Positions 9,533 through 18,737 of a stretch of DNA of 64,000 bases are shown here, piece by piece. Numbering within the stretch: position 1 is the stretch's first letter; each line of letters starts with the position of its first letter. The notes below the pieces were generated by a model. It was not told the DNA's origin and did no database searches. It saw only the letters and a list, made by a program, of their open reading frames with translations. Source of the stretch: Paludibacteraceae bacterium (GTDB taxonomy: Bacteria; Bacteroidota; Bacteroidia; Bacteroidales; Paludibacteraceae); assembly GCA_017546705.1 (NCBI GenBank), contig JAFYSB010000001.1:1-64000 (forward strand), written 5' to 3'. The position numbers and the translations under genes are program-made.

Positions 9533-10570
9533 CTACGGCTTATAATAACTTTGTTCTAATATCTTTTGTGCATCGTTTTCGTTCATTAATTCATGTAATG
9601 TAACTTTCTTATTATTGCGCATATAGCTATCTACAATACGCCATCCTACCCATTGACCTAATCGTCCTGGCGAGTCTTGTGTCACTTCTGATGTAAATGG
9701 TCCATCGTTGATATATGAACTTAATACACTCGACTCAGTCTTAAATAAATCCCGCTTCTCCATGATGCGATTCCAAATAGCTTTCTCATACGTTTTACAC
9801 CAATCCCATTGCTCTTTTGAGTAGCCTATCAATTCCCATTCAGGCTCATCGGGCAACAATTGGCTAAGCAAAAATAATTGTTTTCCGCGGAAAATCATTT
9901 GTTCTAATAACCTGTTATATTTGCTGTTATACGGAATATTATATGCCAAATACATACTCAGCACATCGACAGCGACACATCCTTTGCGCATAGTTTGTTT
10001 TTGATAGTCATAAACCACCTGATTATAATATGGGTACTCGCTTCCTAGGTACATATCTATGCCTACACCTACGATATCTTCGTAATACATAACAGATGAG
10101 TTAAATCCTGAAACAAACAGATATAGAGTAGGGATTTTCCAATCGGGATACAGATGATGTAGACGTGTAAATCCCATATTCAATGTTTCTTGTAGACTAT
10201 CTACATTTGCAAATAGCGTTTGTGCCTTAACATTTGTCTGTGCAAATCCCATCGCGGTATCGGTCAAAAACTGTGCATACATCTCACACAAATAAGCTGT
10301 ATCTTCGGTTGGAATACCCAAAATACCTTCTACGAATATCGGCATAAATGATTCGTAATCATCATATAGCTTTTTGATATCTTGCTTCACGCTGTCAGGG
10401 CGAACACCTAACTGTGCATTATCAAAACGCACAATCTCTATCGATATAGGCTCAATATCTTTTGGGATATATTGGTACTTATTTCCACATCCACACAACA
10501 TCCCAATAGCTAATAGACCGTAGCCTATTTGCCTAATAGCCTTATTACCTATTTGCTTAAATTGTTCCAT
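9533..10570 (-). CDS. gldB: GldB-like gliding motility lipoprotein
   Basis: A 345-residue lipoprotein: residues 13-28 are hydrophobic and end in GMLCGC, a lipobox with Cys near 26 or 28. The body has the features of the GldB family, including [28 protein letters not shown], and the C-terminal [17 protein letters not shown]. GldB is needed for gliding in Flavobacterium and is kept in many non-gliding Bacteroidota, where its role is unclear. The start overlaps the end of the LolD-like ATPase gene by 14 nt. It is the last gene of the tsaE operon; no T-rich terminator is obvious between it and the OPT terminator. Confidence 0.85.
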   Translation of the reverse strand: MEQFKQIGNKAIRQIGYGLLAIGMLCGCGNKYQYIPKDIEPISIEIVRFDNAQLGVRPDSVKQDIKKLYDDYESFMPIFVEGILGIPTEDTAYLCEMYAQFLTDTAMGFAQTNVKAQTLFANVDSLQETLNMGFTRLHHLYPDWKIPTLYLFVSGFNSSVMYYEDIVGVGIDMYLGSEYPYYNQVVYDYQKQTMRKGCVAVDVLSMYLAYNIPYNSKYNRLLEQMIFRGKQLFLLSQLLPDEPEWELIGYSKEQWDWCKTYEKAIWNRIMEKRDLFKTESSVLSSYINDGPFTSEVTQDSPGRLGQWVGWRIVDSYMRNNKKVTLHELMNENDAQKILEQSYYKP

Positions 10571-11204
10571 CTTTTATTTCAATCACTCGATCACTAATCT
10601 CCGCCAATTCCTTATCATGTGTGACGATAATAATCGTCTGTCCATATTGCTCGCGCATCTGCAGCAGCAGTTTGTGCAGTTCCTTTTTGTTGCTTTCATC
10701 CAGACTGCCACTTGGCTCATCAGCCAAGATTACATTAGGTGACATCATCATCGCTCTAGCAGCTGCTACACGTTGTTTTTCTCCTCCAGATAATTGATTT
10801 GGTTTGTGCGTAATTCGTTCAGCCATACCCAGTTCCGTCAGTAGTTTCATCGCGCGTTGCTCTGCCTCTTTCTCCTCCATACAAGCAATCATAGCAGGCA
10901 TCATCACGTTTTCTAATGTGGTGAACTCGGGCAATAACTGATGAAACTGAAAGATAAACCCGATATGTCGATTGCGAAAATCTGCCAACTCTTTCTCTTT
11001 CAGTGCAAACACATCCACACCATCAATCATTATGCTACCCGAGTCGGGTTTGTCCAGCGTACCGATGATTTGGAGTAGGGTAGTCTTCCCTGCGCCACTC
11101 TTACCAATGATACTAACTATCTCACCTTTTTTCACAGTTAGATTTACCCCTTTCAGCACTTCGAGTGTGCCAAACGATTTGTGTATGTTTTTTACTTCTA
11201 TCAT
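10557..11204 (-). CDS. lolD: LolD-like ABC transporter ATP-binding protein
   Basis: A 215-residue ABC ATPase of the MacB/LolD/FtsE type. Walker A is GKSGAGKT (about 34-41), the Q-loop is in [13 protein letters not shown], the signature is [14 protein letters not shown] (about 138-151), Walker B is VILADEPSG and the H-loop is IVTHD. LolD powers release of lipoproteins from the inner membrane to LolA. No permease gene is adjacent, so the partner must be elsewhere; several related exporters share this subunit type, so LolD is the best guess only. The placement between an S41 peptidase lipoprotein and the lipoprotein gldB, with a 14-nt overlap to gldB, suits a lipoprotein-trafficking role. Confidence 0.82.
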   Translation of the reverse strand: MIEVKNIHKSFGTLEVLKGVNLTVKKGEIVSIIGKSGAGKTTLLQIIGTLDKPDSGSIMIDGVDVFALKEKELADFRNRHIGFIFQFHQLLPEFTTLENVMMPAMIACMEEKEAEQRAMKLLTELGMAERITHKPNQLSGGEKQRVAAARAMMMSPNVILADEPSGSLDESNKKELHKLLLQMREQYGQTIIIVTHDKELAEISDRVIEIKDGTI

Positions 11205-11208
11205 ATTC

Positions 11209-12234
11209 TTACTTCTTCTCGTATGCCGAATTTATCAATCTCACAGCCTCTTCTATTAGATCATCTTTATCCTCGGAGTGCTGATTCACTAATAGATGTG
11301 GTTTTATTCCTGCCTCAATACTGATGCGATCTCTATCATACATTTTCACACTCGAGAAGCGTACCATCCATCCATTAGGTAACTCATAACTCATTGGCAT
11401 ACCACCACCGCCTCCACTTATTCCACCTAGTATCAGGCAGTTATCCGCATAGCGCATTATACTCACAAAGAAGTTCGCTGCCGAATAACTCCGCCTGTTA
11501 CATAGCACCACCACAGGCCGTCTCCAATATCCTTTGCTTTCGTTCATCCTCATGGGTTCAAACTTCGAGAAATCCTCATGACCCGGACCAGACTTATGCT
11601 GCCAATAGCCCACTACCGTATCTTTTGTAAAGAACGGAGCCGCCAATCGATAGGCATTATCCATGCTTCCGCCACCATTATTGCGCACATCCAATACGAT
11701 GCCTCGGCATTTTGCGAAATAGTTTAGCACCGCCAACCAGTTTGTTAACGAAAAACCATCCGAGAACGAACCATAATACACATACCCAATGCTATCTCCG
11801 TCTATCATGCAGTAATTCAGTCCGTTAGCACGCCTATAATCTTTCAAATAGTACTTAGTCAATATCTCCGAATCGAAGTTTGTGGGGTATCCCTCATACC
11901 ATTGTCCGCACACCGAAATGTCGAACGGTGAATACAGATTCACATGCCCATCTTCCAACTCATTCAACATTTCTTCCAGTCCATCAAAGAATCGATAATT
12001 ATCTTCATATTCCACAATTTTCATTGTATCAAATCGTTGATAATAAGCAGAATATACCGAATTCCAATCTGTCTTTTTATCATCAAACAAACAATACTTC
12101 TCATCAATAATCTGCCACAATGCCTCAAAATTGTTTAGCGGTGTATTATCCTTTTGCTCATCAAACGGATGCGTGCAACTACTCAATAACCAGATTACGC
12201 ACCACACACCATATACTACCCATTTTCTCACCAT
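11209..12234 (-). CDS. S41-family peptidase lipoprotein
   Basis: A 341-residue secreted protein. Residues 1-20 form a lipoprotein signal ending LLSSC (Cys about 19). The C-terminal half is the S41 (tail-specific/tricorn core) peptidase fold: [26 protein letters not shown] near residues 185-200, [16 protein letters not shown] with the likely nucleophile Ser, then [19 protein letters not shown]. No PDZ domain is evident, which is usual for the small Bacteroidota branch. It probably trims peptides or proteins in the periplasm. The gene is 4 nt upstream of lolD and overlaps the preceding barrel-protein gene by 7 nt. Confidence 0.85.
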   Translation of the reverse strand: MVRKWVVYGVWCVIWLLSSCTHPFDEQKDNTPLNNFEALWQIIDEKYCLFDDKKTDWNSVYSAYYQRFDTMKIVEYEDNYRFFDGLEEMLNELEDGHVNLYSPFDISVCGQWYEGYPTNFDSEILTKYYLKDYRRANGLNYCMIDGDSIGYVYYGSFSDGFSLTNWLAVLNYFAKCRGIVLDVRNNGGGSMDNAYRLAAPFFTKDTVVGYWQHKSGPGHEDFSKFEPMRMNESKGYWRRPVVVLCNRRSYSAANFFVSIMRYADNCLILGGISGGGGGMPMSYELPNGWMVRFSSVKMYDRDRISIEAGIKPHLLVNQHSEDKDDLIEEAVRLINSAYEKK

Positions 12235-13046
12235 ACCACAAATGATTTTCCTGGATTTATTTTATATTGCCATATGCATCCAACCACAGCACTCACCATT
12301 TCACGCGAGAACATCATTTCTTTTGTTCCGTATTCTAGATATTCATGTGCAAGTCCAACGCGCCAAGTAGAGCGAACAAACTGCATATCGAATGTCAATT
12401 CGTGTTTCAAATGCCTATGATTCCACAGTCCTGCACAACGGAAATTACCCAAAACGCCTTCACCCATTTCGAAATACGAATGCCAATAATCAGGTATATA
12501 ATCCATTCCTAACACATTCAAACGCACCAAATAACGCAATCTATAGCTTGTTTTCTTCGCTTTGAACGCCCAACTCACACCGCCCATCGCACACATATTC
12601 ACCGCCAAATCCATCGAGTAGGGTTTGTTTACATTCGATGCGTGCATCTTACCAAATAATTCCACATCTAAGTACGGACCTACTAATGCTTGTAATCCCA
12701 ATTCTTTCCATTTCCAAGCATATTGCGCACCCCAACCACCTTGTAAACCAACGGAATATATCAGGTTGTTCATACGTTCACTATATGCCATTCCGCCTGT
12801 GATATGTGCTTGCCCCACATGTTGCCAGTGCTTCGTACTATCTTGATTAAAACCTTGCCACCACTCATTGCTTATTCCTATTTGTTGCCCAGAATAGAGT
12901 AGGGGACTTAGATATTGATCTTGCTGCCACATACCGCCATATCGAAGGCTAAGCACATTCTCATGCTCAATAATCCAATCGTCAGATAGGGCAATTGACT
13001 GAAAACCAATCGATAAAAACAATATGCACAACCACTTACGCATCAA
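12228..13046 (-). CDS. DUF3316-like outer-membrane barrel protein
   Basis: A 272-residue protein with a signal peptide (about residues 1-21, MMRKWLCILFLSIGFQSIAL) and then alternating aromatic/polar strands with many Trp and Tyr residues, as in small outer-membrane beta-barrels. The overall pattern, including GVSWAFKAKKTSYRLRYLVR and the YLEYGTKEMMFSREMVSAVVG stretch, resembles the DUF3316 family found in Bacteroidota. Function is unknown. Its start overlaps the 3' end of tsaE by 11 nt and its end overlaps the S41 gene by 7 nt, so it is clearly translated as part of this operon. Secretion and barrel nature are fairly sure; the family name less so. Confidence 0.65.
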   Translation of the reverse strand: MMRKWLCILFLSIGFQSIALSDDWIIEHENVLSLRYGGMWQQDQYLSPLLYSGQQIGISNEWWQGFNQDSTKHWQHVGQAHITGGMAYSERMNNLIYSVGLQGGWGAQYAWKWKELGLQALVGPYLDVELFGKMHASNVNKPYSMDLAVNMCAMGGVSWAFKAKKTSYRLRYLVRLNVLGMDYIPDYWHSYFEMGEGVLGNFRCAGLWNHRHLKHELTFDMQFVRSTWRVGLAHEYLEYGTKEMMFSREMVSAVVGCIWQYKINPGKSFVVW

Positions 13047-13488
13047 AACTCAAACTTCTTTCTCCATTTTCTTCCACTTCAATTTTCACCCAGATGGTAT
13101 CTTCTGGCAGCAATGACTCGATCATTTCTGCCCACTCAATAAAGCAGTAATTCCCCGAGTATAGATATTCTTCAGTACCCATATCCAATGCCTCTCGAAT
13201 ATCCTTGATTCGGTAACAATCAAAGTGATAAACTTCTTCACTGCTTGCTATCTCATACACATTAACAATTGCAAATGTCGGACTATTCACTACATCTTTT
13301 GTCCCCATAGTTTCGCATAGATGTTTGATGAAAGTGGTTTTACCTGCTCCCATCTTGCCATCGAAAGCGAATACGCGTGCCGAACTACACTTATCCAAAA
13401 TATCGGTTGCAGCAACCTCATCACCCTGCGCATTGATCAGCAATATCCCCTTTTTAGGGTCGTTCGTTATCGTATATCTATATTCCAT
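13036..13488 (-). CDS. tsaE: tRNA threonylcarbamoyladenosine biosynthesis ATPase TsaE
   Basis: A 150-residue P-loop protein that, with TsaB and TsaD, installs the t6A modification on ANN-decoding tRNAs. Walker A is GKMGAGKTTFIKHL (about 47-60), followed by SPTFAIVNVYE and HFDCYRIKD, all typical of TsaE. I place the start at the ATG at 13488, seven codons inside the longest frame. The longer frame needs a TTG that lies inside the promoter -7 box, while the ATG is preceded by AGGAAAAAA. It is the first gene of the operon ending with gldB. tsaB is at 32129; tsaC and tsaD are not in the window. Confidence 0.92.
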   Translation of the reverse strand: MEYRYTITNDPKKGILLINAQGDEVAATDILDKCSSARVFAFDGKMGAGKTTFIKHLCETMGTKDVVNSPTFAIVNVYEIASSEEVYHFDCYRIKDIREALDMGTEEYLYSGNYCFIEWAEMIESLLPEDTIWVKIEVEENGERSLSFDA

Positions 13489-13506
13489 TTTTTTCCTAAT
13501 TTCTTG

Positions 13507-13538
13507 CAAAAGTAGTAGTTTTTGCTGGATTATGCAAA
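13507..13538 (-). promoter_or_regulatory. Promoter of the tsaE-gldB operon
   Basis: On the minus strand, TTTG (13538-13535), a 20-nt spacer, then TACTTTTG (13514-13507). Only 18 nt separate the -7 box from the tsaE ATG, so the leader is very short. This decides the tsaE start. Confidence 0.75.
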
Positions 13539-13542
13539 TTTT

Positions 13543-14181
13543 TTATAAAAATTTCGTTTGATTTACTTCATTCGCTGTTAGGGATTCTAATCCATTCATA
13601 TACAAGTGATAGACTTCATTGAAGATTACTATTTCTCTTTCAAACTCAAATCCCATACGTTGATACAGTATTTTTGCCGAATTCATCGGCTCTACTGCTA
13701 GTGTTACTCGTTCTATTCCGAGTGCTTTGGCTTGCAGTTTCGCATGTTCTATCAATGCGGTTCCCACCCCACGATTCCTATACATTTGAGATACCGACAA
13801 ACTGTCGATATAGAACTCTCCTAGCTTTGCTTCATCTTCCATATCTTCCCACCCCATACCAAATGCAATATCAAATAGCGATTTCAACTGTGGATACATT
13901 TTTTCTCGTTGAAATCGGTAGTTTCTGCCATCTACTGCTATCATCATTCCGGCTATTTCTCCGTCTAATTCGGCAATAAATGTATTGGTATAACTATAAT
14001 GTGTATCTGCCTGCGCGCATACACCTGTCAATATCTCCATCCATTTTTCTCTCAATGGAATGCTACCTTCTCCAATGCGATTCTCCAATACTATTGCATT
14101 GTCTTCTAATAAAAACGCATTAAAGATTCCTTCGGCGATATATGCTACATCTTTTATTTCCGCTCTGCGAATTGTAATCAT
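13543..14181 (-). CDS. GNAT-family N-acetyltransferase
   Basis: A 212-residue acetyl-CoA-dependent acyltransferase. The start MITIRRAEIKDVAYIAEGI is typical of the family. The acetyl-CoA binding loop is in SVSQMYRNRGVGTALIEHAKLQAKALG (about residues 132-158), followed by VTLAVEPMNSAKILYQRMGFEFE. The region 40-110 is longer than in minimal GNAT proteins. The substrate cannot be read from the sequence. It lies downstream of maf with a 45-nt gap containing a short direct repeat (CTCACTTCG/CTCACTTTA) and ends just before the tsaE promoter. Confidence 0.88.
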   Translation of the reverse strand: MITIRRAEIKDVAYIAEGIFNAFLLEDNAIVLENRIGEGSIPLREKWMEILTGVCAQADTHYSYTNTFIAELDGEIAGMMIAVDGRNYRFQREKMYPQLKSLFDIAFGMGWEDMEDEAKLGEFYIDSLSVSQMYRNRGVGTALIEHAKLQAKALGIERVTLAVEPMNSAKILYQRMGFEFEREIVIFNEVYHLYMNGLESLTANEVNQTKFL

Positions 14182-14226
14182 CTCTAATTAACTTGTAAGA
14201 GGATAAAGTGAGCGAAGTGAGTATTG

Positions 14227-14811
14227 TTAAAAAACACCTAGTTGCTGCAGAGCGTCATAGACACGGGAAATAGGGAAACCCATGACATTGAAATAAGAGC
14301 CTTCCATACGCGTAACGCCCACATAACCGATCCACTCTTGTACACCATATGCTCCCGCTTTATCGAGCGGGTGGTACTTGGTTACGTAGTAGTTAATTTC
14401 TTCCTCTGATAACGTCTTGAATGTGACTTTAGTACAATCCACTAAAGTTTCTAGTTCGCCGTTCATATCAGCAAAACATACTGCGGTATATACCTCATGG
14501 GTTTGGCCACTGAGGCGGGAAAGCATGGCTTTAGCATCTGCTTCGTCTTGTGGCTTTCCTAGCATCTCGCCATTGAGCCAAACGATCGTATCGGATGTAA
14601 TAAGCAATTCATTCTCTCGAAGTTCACTCGCGTATGCGCGCGCCTTTGCGCGCGAAATATATAGAGGTATATCCCCCGCTTGAAGATAAGTAGGGTAAGA
14701 CTCATCTGCATCAATAGTGACGCAAGAGAATGGGATATCTAAACCCGCCATCAGTTCGCGACGGCGAGGGCTTTGAGAGCCCAAGATGATATTTGGATTC
14801 AAAAGTTTCAT
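14227..14811 (-). CDS. maf: Maf-family nucleotide pyrophosphatase
   Basis: A 194-residue Maf/YhdE-type protein that hydrolyses non-canonical or modified nucleoside triphosphates (dTTP/UTP or m7GTP in studied members) to monophosphates. It starts with IILGSQSPRRREL (residues 9-21), the substrate loop. It has LITSDTIVWLNGEMLGKP (about 69-86) with the catalytic Asp, and DKAGAYGVQEWIG near 150-162. Length is standard. It is 25 nt downstream of the UbiA-type prenyltransferase, an order often seen in Bacteroidota. The substrate subclass is not decided. Confidence 0.92.
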   Translation of the reverse strand: MKLLNPNIILGSQSPRRRELMAGLDIPFSCVTIDADESYPTYLQAGDIPLYISRAKARAYASELRENELLITSDTIVWLNGEMLGKPQDEADAKAMLSRLSGQTHEVYTAVCFADMNGELETLVDCTKVTFKTLSEEEINYYVTKYHPLDKAGAYGVQEWIGYVGVTRMEGSYFNVMGFPISRVYDALQQLGVF

Positions 14812-14836
14812 GCGCTACGCGCTTGTTTCAAAAGTA

Positions 14837-15808
14837 TTAAAGGTTAGTGGCAATCACATAGGAGAAAAGCATACCCATGAACATAGCGAACTTGATAATC
14901 GTTTGTACACGGTGATATTCTGTGCGGTTGTTTGCTGCCCAAAGCAAGACAATAGAGCATAGGATAGGTACAATCAAACCAAACACTACGTAGCGCGTAG
15001 GCAAGGATTTCCATTCATGTGAGAAAGGTAAGACGGCGAATAGCATATATACTATCAAAATAGCAATTGCCATAAGCAAAAGGGTGGCAATAATCTTAGC
15101 TACTTTATCGCCCCACACAATGGGCAGAGTACGACATTCCATTTCGCGGTCACCCTCTATATCCTCTATATCCTTCACTATCTCGCGCACCCATGTGAGC
15201 AAAAATGCAAATGCAGCAAAACCACCTGTCCAGACATACAACTCACCTACAATAGGGGAATAAGCCAATGCGTTTTGGTAGAGATGGTGCAAATAGTCAG
15301 CATTGGCTATTGCTACCAGTAATGGTACAATAGCTGAAGCAAACGCTACGACTAGATTACCAACGAGAAACATGCGTTTGTAGCTGGCAGAGTAGAACCA
15401 CAATAGTCCTGGGATAACTACATATGTGAATAGTAACGTCCAACTATGCGCCCACCATGCCACTACCGTACCAGCAATCACGCCTACTGCCGTGAGACCA
15501 TAGAATAGATTCATGGCTGCATCACGTGAGATAATACGGGTTACAACTAAGTTATCTGGACGATTAATGCGGTCAATCTTGACATCAAAGTAATCGTTGA
15601 TTACATATCCTCCCGCAGCGATACCTACCACACTCACGATCAGCAATGTCAATATCCACCAAGGCATAAGTTCACCAAATTGCTCTAGTTGGAGCAAAGG
15701 TGTTGCCACCCACTTTTCCATGACGTAGAGCAGGATAGCCACAAAAGTAAGATTGCCTACTCGAAGCAACTGAAGATAAGGTTTGATAATCTCTGCCAAT
15801 CGTTTCAT
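14837..15808 (-). CDS. UbiA-family prenyltransferase
   Basis: A 323-residue inner-membrane protein with eight or nine hydrophobic helices. The first Asp-rich motif is NDYFDVKIDRINRPDN (about 70-85) and the second is VKDIEDIEGDREM (about 211-223), the Mg-diphosphate binding sites of the UbiA superfamily. Bacteroidota members next to maf are usually annotated as geranylgeranylglycerol-phosphate geranylgeranyltransferase-like. Whether it acts on a quinone precursor or a glycerol phosphate lipid is not decided here. The gene begins 5 nt after the GH13 gene across a heptamer array, so it is probably co-transcribed with pta-ackA-GH13. Confidence 0.87.
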   Translation of the reverse strand: MKRLAEIIKPYLQLLRVGNLTFVAILLYVMEKWVATPLLQLEQFGELMPWWILTLLIVSVVGIAAGGYVINDYFDVKIDRINRPDNLVVTRIISRDAAMNLFYGLTAVGVIAGTVVAWWAHSWTLLFTYVVIPGLLWFYSASYKRMFLVGNLVVAFASAIVPLLVAIANADYLHHLYQNALAYSPIVGELYVWTGGFAAFAFLLTWVREIVKDIEDIEGDREMECRTLPIVWGDKVAKIIATLLLMAIAILIVYMLFAVLPFSHEWKSLPTRYVVFGLIVPILCSIVLLWAANNRTEYHRVQTIIKFAMFMGMLFSYVIATNL

Positions 15809-15812
15809 ATCT

Positions 15813-15833
15813 TTTAACCTTTAATCTTTAACA
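15813..15833 (-). repeat. Heptamer array (3 units) overlapping the GH13 stop codon
   Basis: On the sense (minus) strand the units are TGTTAAA, GATTAAA and GGTTAAA. They encode the last residues of the GH13 protein (Leu-Lys-Ile-Lys-Gly-stop) and run into the junction with the UbiA gene. Same family and same orientation as the other heptamer arrays. Confidence 0.7.
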
Positions 15834-17451
15834 TAACACCCTTCCAAGCAGGAAGCGTTATGCAAATAGGAGTATGAGGGGTCAATGGGAAAGTATATTC
15901 CGTACCTGTGAGCAAGTCTTTCGCCTTTGCCTCTGATTGCGACTCGAGTTGCAAATGCTCAAATGCCTCTTGTGGAATACGCACCTGCATATCCACTTGA
16001 CGGTCGTCGAAGTTCAGAATAACCAATATCGTTTGCTTCTTATACTTGCGGATAAACGTGTATTGCTCGTGCTTGTTGAATCCTTCTGTTTGCGCATAAG
16101 TCAAGTCATACATATCACCCATAGTGATGGCTTTCTCGCTTCGTGCTACGCGCAATAGTTGACGGTAGAATGAGCGAAGCGTCTTTTGCTCCTCATCCAG
16201 ATTAGCACCATCAAACTTACCATGATTAGCCCACGCTTGCAGGGATTTCACGCCCCAATAGTCAAAGATTGTTGTACGTCCGTCCATGCCTGAGAAGCCC
16301 TCAGCATCCATGCCTTTCTCGCCCAACTCCTGTCCTGCATACACCATCACAGGATTAGTGCCCAAAGTAGCAGCTACAATCATAGCAGGCTCAGCACACA
16401 TACCGCGTCCGCAGAAGAAGCCACTAGCGATGCGCTGCTCATCGTGGTTCTCTAGGAAATAGAGCATACGGTCACGAATATCGTCCACCGATTGCCATTG
16501 CATCGTGATACCCTCCGCAGCCCAATTCTTGCTAGTCACACCGCGTAGGTAGTCGTACATACCCACCTTGTCGTAGAGGTAATCAAAGCCCGCAGCCAAA
16601 TAGTCGCGGTAGAGATGAGGGTTATAGACCTCCGCAATGAACAGGATATTTGGGTATTCCTTCTTGACTTGCTCAATCGCCCATGCCCAAAACTCACGAG
16701 GCACCATCTCCGCCATGTCGCAACGGAAACCATCAACCTGCTTACCTGCCCAGAAGAGCAAGATATGCAGCATCTTGTGCCATGTATCAGGGATAGGATC
16801 AAACTGTTTTTCTCCACCACCTTGGTAGAAGACACCATAGTTGAGTTTCACGGTCTCATACCAGTCGTTGATGGATGGTGTAGCCACAAAGCAATCATTA
16901 CCCGTAGCACGAGCAGGATACTCCTCATATCCCTTAATATCGAAATAGGGAGCAAACTTCTGACCAGGCATATAGTAGAAATTGTTGAGTGGCGAGAATG
17001 CCCAATCGGGATTGTCATTCGCACCCAAATCCACTACTCCACGAGGGTGAGCAGTAGAGTGATACTCGCGGGATACGTGGTTAGGTACAAAGTCGATAAT
17101 CACGCCCATATCTGCCTTATGAGTACGTTCTACTAAATCGGTAAACTCCTTCATACGACGACGCTTATCCTCGCATAAGTCAGGATGTACATCGTAGTAA
17201 TCAGTTATAGCATAAGGACTTCCTGCCAAACCTTTGACAATGCTTGGCGTATTGTATTGTGCAGTGGCATGACGTATGACACCTGTGTACCACACGTGTG
17301 TAGCACCTAAGTCATGTATGGCGTGTAACGCCTTCGGCGTGATCGCATTCAGCGTACCACAGCCATTCTCTTGCATGCTACCTCCATGACGACGTGTCTC
17401 ATTATAGTTGGTAAACGTACGAGGTAGCAACTGATAAATAATGGGTTTCAA
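15814..17451 (-). CDS. GH13-family alpha-amylase-like glycosidase
   Basis: A 545-residue glycoside hydrolase family 13 enzyme without a signal peptide, so probably cytoplasmic and acting on alpha-glucans or maltodextrins. The four GH13 regions are visible: VIIDFVPNHVSREYHS (about 118-133), VDGFRCDMAEMVPREFW (nucleophile Asp, about 240-256), ILFIAEVYNPHLY (acid Glu, about 269-281) and FLENHDEQRIAS (about 336-347). The C-terminal 80 residues form the usual beta-sandwich domain C. The last residues are encoded by a heptamer repeat. It lies 59 nt after ackA across a hairpin. Subfamily and exact product are not decided. Confidence 0.9.
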   Translation of the reverse strand: MKPIIYQLLPRTFTNYNETRRHGGSMQENGCGTLNAITPKALHAIHDLGATHVWYTGVIRHATAQYNTPSIVKGLAGSPYAITDYYDVHPDLCEDKRRRMKEFTDLVERTHKADMGVIIDFVPNHVSREYHSTAHPRGVVDLGANDNPDWAFSPLNNFYYMPGQKFAPYFDIKGYEEYPARATGNDCFVATPSINDWYETVKLNYGVFYQGGGEKQFDPIPDTWHKMLHILLFWAGKQVDGFRCDMAEMVPREFWAWAIEQVKKEYPNILFIAEVYNPHLYRDYLAAGFDYLYDKVGMYDYLRGVTSKNWAAEGITMQWQSVDDIRDRMLYFLENHDEQRIASGFFCGRGMCAEPAMIVAATLGTNPVMVYAGQELGEKGMDAEGFSGMDGRTTIFDYWGVKSLQAWANHGKFDGANLDEEQKTLRSFYRQLLRVARSEKAITMGDMYDLTYAQTEGFNKHEQYTFIRKYKKQTILVILNFDDRQVDMQVRIPQEAFEHLQLESQSEAKAKDLLTGTEYTFPLTPHTPICITLPAWKGVMLKIKG

Positions 17452-17473
17452 GGTTCAGTTGTAGTTTTTATAT

Positions 17474-17501
17474 GCAAGGTCCGACTATTGTCGAACCTTG
17501 C
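17474..17501 (-). other. Hairpin in the ackA-GH13 intergenic space
   Basis: GCAAGGTCCGAC (17474-17485) pairs with GTCGAACCTTGC (17490-17501) around loop TATT with a single C-A mismatch. No U-run follows on either strand, so I do not call it a terminator. It may be an mRNA processing or stabilising element between ackA and the GH13 gene. Confidence 0.5.
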
Positions 17502-17510
17502 GGGTTATAG

Positions 17511-18701
17511 TTAAATCAGTGCTTGGGTATCTGATGCAATCATCCATTCCTCGTCGGTAGGGATAATGCAAACCTTTACCTTGCTCTCAGGAGTTGTAAG
17601 AATAGCTTCTTCTCCACGTACAGCATTCTTGCTTTCGTCAAAATCTATGCCAAGATAGGTGAGTCCTTTCGTTACTTCAGCACGAATATATGCGTCATTC
17701 TCACCTATACCACCTGTAAAGACGATGACATCTACACCATTCATAGCGGCAGCATAAGCACCAATATACTTCTTTACTCGATAAATAAATATGCGACGTG
17801 CTAAATCCGCGCGCTCATTGCCTGCTTGTACTGCATTCTCAATGTCGCGAGCATCACTTGACACTCCACTCACACCCAGCAATCCTGATTTCTTATTCAT
17901 AAGATTAGAGAATTCAGTAGTAGATAGATTCTCTTTCTCCATAATATATGTAGCGGCTCCAAGGTCCATATCACCAGCACGAGTGCCCATCATCAGACCT
18001 TCGAGTGGAGTCAATCCCATAGAAGTGTCTACAGACTTGCCATTCAACACCGCAGTACAACTACCACCATTACCAATATGTGCGGTGATTACCTTGGTAG
18101 TATTAGGATCAATACCTAAATACTCGCACACGCGCGCAGACACATAGCGGTGTGAGGTACCATGGAAGCCGTAGCGACGGATAGCATACTTTTCATATAA
18201 TTCGTATGGTATAGCATACATATATGCCTCATCAGGCATGGTTTGGTGGAAAGCAGTGTCAAAGACAGCCACTTGTGGTACACCAGGGAGAGCAGTCTCA
18301 ATAGCTTCAATACCCTTGAGGTTAGCAGGGTTGTGGAGTGGAGCTAACTCTACGCATTTTACAATCATCTCCTTTACTTCTGGAGTGATGAGTACAGACT
18401 TGTTGAATTTTTCGCCTCCGTGCACAACTCGATGACCTACGGCTTGAATCTCCTCAAGAGAAGCAATACAACCGATTTGTTTATCTACCAGACTATTCAA
18501 AATCAATTGAATACCTACGGTGTGTTCTGGCATAGGTTGCTCGATTTTTACTTTTTCTCCATTTGATAATTTAATTTGCAAGAACGAATCTGGCAAACCA
18601 ATCTTCTCAACACCACCTTGTACCATTACGGTATGGGTGTCCATGTTAAAAAGTTTATACTTAATACTACTGCTACCACAGTTCAATACAAGTACTTTCA
18701 T
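17511..18701 (-). CDS. ackA: Acetate kinase
   Basis: Catalyses reversible phosphoryl transfer between acetyl phosphate and ADP, giving ATP and acetate in fermentation. The 396 residues begin VLVLNCGSSSIKYKLF (nucleotide and phosphate site). They contain GHRVVHGGEKFN (about 88-99, catalytic Arg), RRYGFHGTSHRYVS (about 170-183), ITAHIGNGGSCTAV (about 202-215) and VFTGGIGENDAYIR near residue 325. Length is standard. It is 36 nt downstream of pta, the usual partner. No promoter was found between them, so the two are probably one transcript. Confidence 0.97.
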   Translation of the reverse strand: MKVLVLNCGSSSIKYKLFNMDTHTVMVQGGVEKIGLPDSFLQIKLSNGEKVKIEQPMPEHTVGIQLILNSLVDKQIGCIASLEEIQAVGHRVVHGGEKFNKSVLITPEVKEMIVKCVELAPLHNPANLKGIEAIETALPGVPQVAVFDTAFHQTMPDEAYMYAIPYELYEKYAIRRYGFHGTSHRYVSARVCEYLGIDPNTTKVITAHIGNGGSCTAVLNGKSVDTSMGLTPLEGLMMGTRAGDMDLGAATYIMEKENLSTTEFSNLMNKKSGLLGVSGVSSDARDIENAVQAGNERADLARRIFIYRVKKYIGAYAAAMNGVDVIVFTGGIGENDAYIRAEVTKGLTYLGIDFDESKNAVRGEEAILTTPESKVKVCIIPTDEEWMIASDTQALI

Positions 18702-18737
18702 GTCTTTTGTGTGTTTTTATGATGAATATTAGATTAA

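Noticed and set aside
17474..17501. Terminator between ackA and the GH13 gene
   Set aside because: The stem is good but there is no U tract on either strand, so I list it only as a hairpin.
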